Assembly: GCF_004340945.1 (NCBI RefSeq)
Contig: NZ_SLYD01000003.1
Location: forward strand, 535,816 to 599,815
Source of the DNA: Sphingomonas sp. PP-F2F-A104-K0414
GTDB taxonomy: Bacteria; Pseudomonadota; Alphaproteobacteria; Sphingomonadales; Sphingomonadaceae
Reading direction: 5' to 3'
Length of the DNA stretch: 64,000 nt
Below, one piece after another: positions 58,869 through 64,000 of this stretch (position 1 is its first letter; each line of letters starts with the position of its first letter). The notes beneath the pieces are model-generated. The model saw nothing but the letters and a program-made list of their open reading frames with translations, was not told the origin of the DNA and did not search any database. Position numbers and translations under genes: made by a program.

Positions 58869-61628
58869 GTGACAGCGATCAACGGTTACGATTTCGCGCG
58901 GAAGGGCGCCCTGCTTCTCGCAGGCACGATCCTGTCCGGCGCGCCCGCGTTCGCGCAGACCGCACCGGTCGCGACGACGACCCCGGCTCCGGTCCGCAAT
59001 CCCGTCACGGGGGCGGTCAATAGTGTAACGCCCGTCACGGCTCCGGTATCCGCCGGCACGATCAAGACTTTGCGAGTCGAGGGATCACAGCGGATCGAGG
59101 CCGAGACGGTGCTGAGCTACACCAAGCTGCGCATCGGTATTCCGTACACCGCGGAAACGCTCGATCAGGCGCTGAAGGATCTGCAAGCGAGCGACCTGTT
59201 CGCGGACTACTCGATCGCCGGCGTCGAGACGGGCAACATCGTGCTGCGCGTGCGTGAGAACCCGATCATCAACCGCGTGATCATCGAGGGCAACAAGGCG
59301 CTCAAGACCGACAAGATCACCAAGGAGATCAAGCTCGCGCCGCGCCAGATCTTCACGCGCACCGCGGTCCGTCAGGACATTTCGCGGATCATCGAACTCT
59401 ATCGCCGCCAGGGCCGTTTCGCCGCGGTGATCGATCCCAAGATGGTCAACCTCGACCAGAACCGCGTCGACGTCGTGTTCGAGGTCAGCGAAGGCCCTAA
59501 GTCGAAGGTCCGCCAGATCAACATCCTCGGCAACGAGGTGTTCTCGGACGACCAGATCCGCGGCCAGATGGCGACCAAGCAGTCGCGCCTGTTCCGCCTG
59601 CTGTCGTCGGCGACCAGCTACGATCAGGATCGCCTGTCCTACGATCAGCAGAAGCTGCGCCAGTTCTACCTGACGCAGGGCTATGCTGATTTCCGCGTGA
59701 CGTCGGCGGTCGCCGAGCTGACGCCGGACAAGAAGGACTTCATCATCACGTATGTGGTGGAGGAAGGTAAGCGCTACAAGTTCGGCGACGTGACCGTCGA
59801 CAGCCAGATTCGCGACTTCGACAACAAGAAGCTCGCAGCGACGCTGCCGCTCAAGAAGGGCGACTGGTACAACGCGAAGCTGGTCGAGGATTCGGTCGAC
59901 AACCTCAGCCAGACCGCGGGTCTGTTCGGCTATGCGTTCACCGAGGTGAACCCGGAGTTCCAGAAGGACGCCGAAACGCTGACGATGGGGATTAATTTCA
60001 ACATCGCCGAAGCCAAGCGGACGTATGTCGAGCGGATCGAGATCAACGGCAACACGCAGACGCAAGACAAGGTCGTGCGGCGCGAGATCCGTCTGGCCGA
60101 GGGCGACGCGTTCAACAGCTTCCAGGTGAAGCGTTCGCAGGATCGCATCAACTCGCTCGGCTATTTCGCCGACAAGATGGAGATCAAGCAGCTGCCGGGC
60201 TCCGCGCCCGACCGCGTGATCCTCGAGACCAACCTCGAAGAAAAGTCGACCGGCGAACTCCAGCTGTCGGCGGGTTATTCGAGCCTCGAGCGCTTCATCA
60301 TCCAGGCGAACATCACGCAGCGCAATTTCCGCGGCAAGGGCCAGGAGCTGCGCGCCGGCGTGAACTATTCGAGCTATTCGAAGTCGATCGAGCTGGGCTT
60401 TACCGAGCCGTATCTGTTCGACAAGAACATCGCGCTCGGCGGTGACATCTTCCGCCGCGACTATAACTCGTTCAACTATGTCGGCAATGATCGCCAGACC
60501 AACTATTCGCAGGTCTCGACCGGCTTCCAGCTGCGGACTGGCGTGCCGCTGACAGAATTCTGGTCGCTGTCGGGTCGTTACGGTCTGTCGTATGACGAAG
60601 TCAGCCTCGACAGTCAGTATCTGAACGCCGACGGCTCGTGTAATCTCCTGGTTGCAGGGCGCTATCTGTGCGAGGCCATCGGCAATCGCTGGACCTCGTC
60701 GGTCGGCTATTCGGTCAGCCGCGATACGCTGAACAGCCGTCTACGCCCGACCGCCGGTTCGCGCTTCTCGTTCAGCCAGGACTTTGCCGGTCTCGGCGGC
60801 GACGTGAAGTATCTGCGTACCCGCCTTGAAGGATCGAAGTACGTCAACCTCGGTAGCGGTTTCATCGGATCGCTGATCGGTGAGGGTGGCTATATTCATC
60901 CGCTCGAGAAGAGCCGCGGGCCTGGTATCGATGCGATTCGTATCACCGATCGCTTCTATCTTGGTGAGCCGCAGTTCCGCGGCTTCGACATCCGCGGCGT
61001 CGGCCCGCGTATCCTGCGCGCAGCATATAGCGACGGAACGCCAGCACAGATCCTCGCGACCGATCGCAACTCGATCCAGGACGACGCGCTCGGTGGTCGC
61101 GCTTATTATCTGGCGCGTGCCGAAATCGAGATTCCGTTGGGCTCGGGCGCGCGTGAACTCGGACTGCGGCCGTCGGTCTACGCGCAGATGGGCAGCCTGT
61201 TCGGGATCAAGCGTCCGTTGCCGACCGCGACATTCGAGACGGCGGTCGATCCGGCCACCGGCAAGGAATATGTGAAGTCCAACTTCACGCCAGCCGTCAA
61301 TTCTCTGGGTGCGCCGCTTTATACCTATACGACCACCAGCTCGTCCGGTGCGCCGGTAACGGCGAACACGACGTGTTCGACGGGGTCGCCCGACGCAGCA
61401 GGGACCTCATGCATCGGTACGACAGCCAATCCACGCGCGCAGGCCGAGCAGACTCCATTTGTCGAAAGCTTCCTCGGCAACTCGGCCCGGCCGCGTTTGT
61501 CGATCGGTGTCGGCGTCAACTGGAACTCGCCGTTCGGCCCGCTTCGTATCGATCTCGCCAGGGCTCTGCTCAAGCAGAAGGGCGACGACCCCAAACTCAT
61601 TACTTTCAACGTAGGGACACAGTTCTGA
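58869..61628 (+). CDS. bamA: Outer membrane protein assembly factor BamA
   Basis: This protein of about 919 residues has a signal region (LLLAGTILSGAPAFAQ), a Thr/Pro/Val-rich linker, five POTRA domains (about 60-470; the first begins IKTLRVEGSQRIEAETVLSY) and a 16-strand barrel with a C-terminal Phe (LITFNVGTQF). The barrel inserts outer-membrane proteins. The frame has no ATG near the start; GTG at 58869 is chosen (GGGGTGGG upstream), TTG at 58866 or GTG at 58860 are possible. The stop overlaps the skp ATG by one base. Confidence 0.95.
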   Translation: MTAINGYDFARKGALLLAGTILSGAPAFAQTAPVATTTPAPVRNPVTGAVNSVTPVTAPVSAGTIKTLRVEGSQRIEAETVLSYTKLRIGIPYTAETLDQALKDLQASDLFADYSIAGVETGNIVLRVRENPIINRVIIEGNKALKTDKITKEIKLAPRQIFTRTAVRQDISRIIELYRRQGRFAAVIDPKMVNLDQNRVDVVFEVSEGPKSKVRQINILGNEVFSDDQIRGQMATKQSRLFRLLSSATSYDQDRLSYDQQKLRQFYLTQGYADFRVTSAVAELTPDKKDFIITYVVEEGKRYKFGDVTVDSQIRDFDNKKLAATLPLKKGDWYNAKLVEDSVDNLSQTAGLFGYAFTEVNPEFQKDAETLTMGINFNIAEAKRTYVERIEINGNTQTQDKVVRREIRLAEGDAFNSFQVKRSQDRINSLGYFADKMEIKQLPGSAPDRVILETNLEEKSTGELQLSAGYSSLERFIIQANITQRNFRGKGQELRAGVNYSSYSKSIELGFTEPYLFDKNIALGGDIFRRDYNSFNYVGNDRQTNYSQVSTGFQLRTGVPLTEFWSLSGRYGLSYDEVSLDSQYLNADGSCNLLVAGRYLCEAIGNRWTSSVGYSVSRDTLNSRLRPTAGSRFSFSQDFAGLGGDVKYLRTRLEGSKYVNLGSGFIGSLIGEGGYIHPLEKSRGPGIDAIRITDRFYLGEPQFRGFDIRGVGPRILRAAYSDGTPAQILATDRNSIQDDALGGRAYYLARAEIEIPLGSGARELGLRPSVYAQMGSLFGIKRPLPTATFETAVDPATGKEYVKSNFTPAVNSLGAPLYTYTTTSSSGAPVTANTTCSTGSPDAAGTSCIGTTANPRAQAEQTPFVESFLGNSARPRLSIGVGVNWNSPFGPLRIDLARALLKQKGDDPKLITFNVGTQF

Positions 61629-62293
61629 TGACGACGTTCAAGACGCTTCTCCTCGCCGCAGCGCTCGTCGCGCCGGCTGCCATGACCGCAACTGCCGCCG
61701 ATGCGCAGGTTTCGGGTATTGCCGTCGCCGATGCGCAGGGCGCGATCGCCAACTCGAAGGCCTGGAACGCGGCGCGTGCCCAGATCGAGACGACCTACAA
61801 GGCACAGCTCGACCAGGCCGAGACGCGTCGCCAGGCGGTTGCCCGTGAGCTTCAGCCGTTGGTTACCGCGTTCCAGACCGCACAGCGTGCACCCGGCGCG
61901 ACCGAAGCGACGCTGCGTCCGCAGGCTCAGGCGATCCAGACCCGCGAGAACGCCGCCAACCAGGAACTCGCTCGCCTGACGCAGCCCGCCCAGCGCGCGC
62001 AGCAATATGCGATCGAGCAGATCCAGGCGAAGCTCAGCGACGCTGTGACGGCTGCCGTCCGTGCCAAGAACGTCAGCCTGTTGCTGCGTCCCGAGGCCGC
62101 ATTGTTCGCACAGCCGACCGCCGACATCACCGCGGCGATCACCACCGAGCTCGATCGTCTGGTACCGTCGGTCAGCACCGCTGTCCCGGCGAACTGGCAG
62201 CCGAACCAGCAGGGTGGCCAGCAGCAGCAGGGCGCAGCACCAGCACCGGCTGGTCGTGCACCGGCAGCTACGCGCACCCCGCAGGGTCGCTAA
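61628..62293 (+). CDS. skp: Periplasmic chaperone Skp/OmpH
   Basis: This 221-residue exported protein has a signal peptide (about 1-29, ending ATAADAQ). A VSGIAVADAQGAIANSKAW strand precedes a long helical hairpin with Gln/Ala/Arg-rich heptads (about 50-150), typical of Skp tentacles. The tail (PNQQGGQQQQGAAPAPAG) is low complexity. It holds unfolded outer-membrane proteins on the way to BamA. It sits between bamA and fabZ. Confidence 0.9.
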   Translation: MTTFKTLLLAAALVAPAAMTATAADAQVSGIAVADAQGAIANSKAWNAARAQIETTYKAQLDQAETRRQAVARELQPLVTAFQTAQRAPGATEATLRPQAQAIQTRENAANQELARLTQPAQRAQQYAIEQIQAKLSDAVTAAVRAKNVSLLLRPEAALFAQPTADITAAITTELDRLVPSVSTAVPANWQPNQQGGQQQQGAAPAPAGRAPAATRTPQGR

Positions 62294-62302
62294 GCTACAC
62301 CG

Positions 62303-62806
62303 ATGACCGATATCGTGAACGATACTGAGGCAAAAGGCCTGACTGCGGCAAAAGGCCTGGGTCCGCTCGATATCGGGCGTGTCATGGCCGCGTTGCCGCA
62401 TCGCTATCCGTTGCTGCTGGTCGATCGTGTCGAGGACCTGGTCCTCGACACGTCGATCACCGCGATCAAGGCGGTGTCGATGAACGAGCAGTTCTTCCAG
62501 GGGCATTTCCCTGGGCGTCCGATCATGCCGGGCGTGCTGATCGTCGAGGCGATGGCACAGGCCGCGGGGATTCTCGCGGTCGAGTCGCTGGGTCTCGCGG
62601 GCTCGGGCAAGCTCGTCTATTTCATGGCGATCGACGGCGCGAAGTTTCGCAAGCCGGTCGAACCGGGCGTATTGCTGAAACTCGAAGTGACGTTCGTCCA
62701 GAAGCGCAGTGCGGTGTGCAAGTTCGCCGGTCGCGCGCTGGTCGACGGGCAACTGGTTGCCGAAGCGAACTTCACCGCGATGATCGCCGACCCGCCTAAA
62801 GTCTGA
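62303..62806 (+). CDS. fabZ: 3-hydroxyacyl-ACP dehydratase FabZ
   Basis: This 167-residue hot-dog enzyme of fatty acid synthesis has the catalytic His in [15 protein letters not shown] and Glu in [11 protein letters not shown], and [14 protein letters not shown] at the start. The N-terminus has about 20 extra residues, with AKGL repeated. In many proteobacteria fabZ is followed by lpxA and preceded by lpxD; neither is here. Confidence 0.96.
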   Translation: MTDIVNDTEAKGLTAAKGLGPLDIGRVMAALPHRYPLLLVDRVEDLVLDTSITAIKAVSMNEQFFQGHFPGRPIMPGVLIVEAMAQAAGILAVESLGLAGSGKLVYFMAIDGAKFRKPVEPGVLLKLEVTFVQKRSAVCKFAGRALVDGQLVAEANFTAMIADPPKV

Positions 62807-62910
62807 GGCTAAGGCTTCAGGCCCGCGTTCTTGTAAAATCGGGCGCGTCCGTGTACTGGCGCGCCTTCCTTTTCAGGCTGGTCGGAACCAGCCACATACG
62901 GAGAATTCCC

Positions 62911-63141
62911 ATGAAGGCCGATACGCACCCCGATTATCACATGATCACCGTCCAGATGACCGATGGCAGCAAGTACCAGACTCGCACCACCTGGGGTACG
63001 GAAGGCGATGTGATGACGCTCGAGATCGATCCGCTCGCGCATCCGGCATGGACCGGCGGCCGCGGCACGATGCTCGATACCGGCGGGCAGGTCGCGCGCT
63101 TCAACAAGCGTTTCGGTGGCGGTCTCACGCTCCGTAAGTAA
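62911..63141 (+). CDS. rpmE: 50S ribosomal protein L31
   Basis: This 76-residue L31 begins [20 protein letters not shown] and ends with [16 protein letters not shown]. The zinc cysteines of C+ L31 are absent, so it is the C- form. ACGGAGA lies 7-9 bases before the ATG. A Rho-independent terminator follows. Confidence 0.95.
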   Translation: MKADTHPDYHMITVQMTDGSKYQTRTTWGTEGDVMTLEIDPLAHPAWTGGRGTMLDTGGQVARFNKRFGGGLTLRK

Positions 63142-63147
63142 GTGTAA

Positions 63148-63190
63148 ACCCCGGAGCGGATTGATACTAAACCGTTCCGGGGTCATTTCT
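63148..63190 (+). terminator. Rho-independent terminator after rpmE
   Basis: ACCCCGGAGCGG (63148-63159) pairs with CCGTTCCGGGGT (63172-63183) around a 12-base loop, followed by CATTTCTT. It lies 7 bases past the rpmE stop. Confidence 0.85.
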
Positions 63191-63265
63191 TAAGATCACG
63201 TTAGGTAACGGCGGCTAGGCTTGTGACTGCAAGCCAGACTTAGGACTCGCAAGGACGAGGACGCC

Positions 63266-63580
63266 ATGTTCGCCGCCGATTTCGAACCCGCAGAGCGCAC
63301 CAGCCGCCGCGGTTCTCCCCGTGCTCCTGTCGCGTTGGACGTCAGCATCGGCAAGACGCGCCGCACTTTGTGCAAGGTCGTCGACATCTCGATAAACGGC
63401 GCGCGGCTCCAGACCTATTCGGCGCTGAAGCGCGGGACCAGCATCTGGCTCAACCTGCCGCAGATCGGCCAGATCGTTGCCGAAGTCATGTGGGCGGACG
63501 ATTTTACCGCCGGCTGCAAGTTCCGCAAACCGCTATCAATCGAAGCGTTCGATGCGCTCATTGAGGATCATCCGGCATAG
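63266..63580 (+). CDS. PilZ-domain protein
   Basis: This 104-residue single-domain protein has the c-di-GMP binding pattern: an RRGSPRAPV arginine motif near 14 and DISINGARL (D-x-S-x-x-G) near 40. The beta strands around them fit a PilZ barrel. Probable c-di-GMP effector; the partner is unknown. It has its own short upstream region after the rpmE terminator. Confidence 0.85.
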   Translation: MFAADFEPAERTSRRGSPRAPVALDVSIGKTRRTLCKVVDISINGARLQTYSALKRGTSIWLNLPQIGQIVAEVMWADDFTAGCKFRKPLSIEAFDALIEDHPA

Positions 63581-63850
63581 CGTCGCTAATCGCGATCATG
63601 TTAGCTCGCACGATCGCTTCGTCGCACCTACTGCGACGTTGAGCTTTCCGACATCATGAATGGACTGCAACCCTGGCATCGCATCGTACGAGGCGCGCGA
63701 TTTCGACTTTTCAAGTTCGTATGGGGCAAATTTGACGTTCGTCTAGCGACTTACAGCGCGCAGCGTGACATGGTCGGCCGGCGACAAGGGCCCGTAGAGC
63801 AGTGCAGGGGTCGGAAATTCCAGAACCGACCCGAAACTGTAAAAAAGCGT

Positions 63851-63879
63851 TTGACGGCTCTGTGAACCCCGCCTAGAGG
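63851..63879 (+). promoter_or_regulatory. Candidate rRNA operon promoter
   Basis: TTGACG (63851-63856) and TAGAGG (63874-63879) are separated by 17 bases, with an A/T-rich AAAAAAG just upstream. The -10 is a poor match. Its place 130 bases before a boxA element supports an rrn promoter. Confidence 0.5.
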
Positions 63880-63986
63880 GGTGTCACCGCAGCGGAGTGC
63901 CTTAGTGGTTACCGCGGTGGTCGCAAAAAACCAGATGCTGCAAGCTTCTTCTACGGGAGGGGTTATGCGAGTGTCGGTATTTTTGT

Positions 63987-64000
63987 CGGCTCTTTGACAT
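63987..64000 (+). promoter_or_regulatory. boxA antitermination element (rRNA leader)
   Basis: GCTCTTTGACA matches the rRNA boxA core GCTCTTTAACA at 10 of 11 positions. It lies at the very end of the window, so the 16S rRNA gene is expected just beyond it. Confidence 0.6.

Larger units (their letters stand above)
63581..64000. other. Region leading into a probable rRNA operon
   Basis: These 420 bases hold no gene. The candidate rRNA promoter and boxA lie in the second half. Short open frames (63656-63865 and a 10-codon frame at 63965) have no support. Confidence 0.6.

Noticed and set aside
63656..63865. A 69-codon frame after the PilZ gene.
   Set aside because: No family resemblance, no Shine-Dalgarno, and it overlaps the candidate rRNA promoter.
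63965..63997. A 10-codon frame (MRVSVFLSAL) with GGGAGGGG before it, as a leader peptide.
   Set aside because: It overlaps the boxA element and has no run of regulatory codons; more likely chance within an rRNA leader.

Overview
The window is a chromosomal segment from a sphingomonad alphaproteobacterium (Sphingomonas or a close relative). The evidence is the GC-rich codon use, a serine palmitoyltransferase that keeps the catalytic residue numbers of the Sphingomonas enzyme, a PhyR/NepR/EcfG general stress response locus whose kinase-like partner resembles PhyT, and many Sphingomonas-style short palindromic repeats between genes. Almost everything is core genome. I see no prophage, insertion sequence or CRISPR array.

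Layout. 1-6853: 3' end of tamB, nagZ, an LprI-like gene, scpA-scpB and tatA-tatB-tatC. 6931-11707: an entericidin-like lipoprotein gene and the general stress locus (phyT and nepR on the minus strand; phyR, a 45-residue membrane protein and ecfG on the plus strand), then a second NepR-like gene. 11791-18539: glnE-bcp, an M23 peptidase, an A-type Fe-S carrier, xth and two envelope proteins. 18658-31253, mostly minus strand: an acetyltransferase-like gene, a desaturase (plus strand), lptG/lptF, a hybrid kinase, the ceramide genes spt-acp-cerR, proB, obgE and a tetR divergent from a predicted hydrolase. 32478-40130: a GNAT gene, rpmA/rplU, hspQ, tRNA-Ser(CGA), a secreted protein, lolC/E-lolD-GNAT-gpx and an HdeD-like membrane protein. 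40237-50571: dnaE, an acyl-CoA ligase, a Kef-type antiporter, icd, psd-pssA and a small antisense membrane protein. 50897-63580: rpsB-tsf, then pyrH-frr-uppS-cdsA-dxr-rseP-bamA-skp-fabZ, rpmE and a PilZ protein. The last 150 bases look like the promoter and boxA leader of an rRNA operon.

How the genes fit together. Two themes run through the window. The first is the outer envelope: TamB, BamA, Skp, RseP, LolC/E-LolD, LptF/G, UppS, CdsA, PssA, Psd and the ceramide enzymes. The gene after fabZ is rpmE rather than the usual lpxA, and lpxD is absent between skp and fabZ, which fits a cell that uses glycosphingolipids in its outer leaflet. The second is the general stress response. I find three sites with exactly GGAAC-N17-GTT, the form expected of an EcfG promoter: in front of nepR, of the HdeD-like gene, and of a 77-residue membrane protein encoded opposite the 3' end of pssA. 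For the last one the promoter and the ribosome binding site together move the start codon downstream of the longest open frame.

The most unusual observation is a 56-base palindromic repeat, otherwise intergenic in this window, lying inside dnaE and read through in frame as about 19 extra residues. Other points of note are the degenerate ATPase domain of PhyT, the second NepR-like gene, an eight-copy octamer tandem repeat before scpA, and a 16-bp GAAA-capped hairpin between rpsB and tsf.
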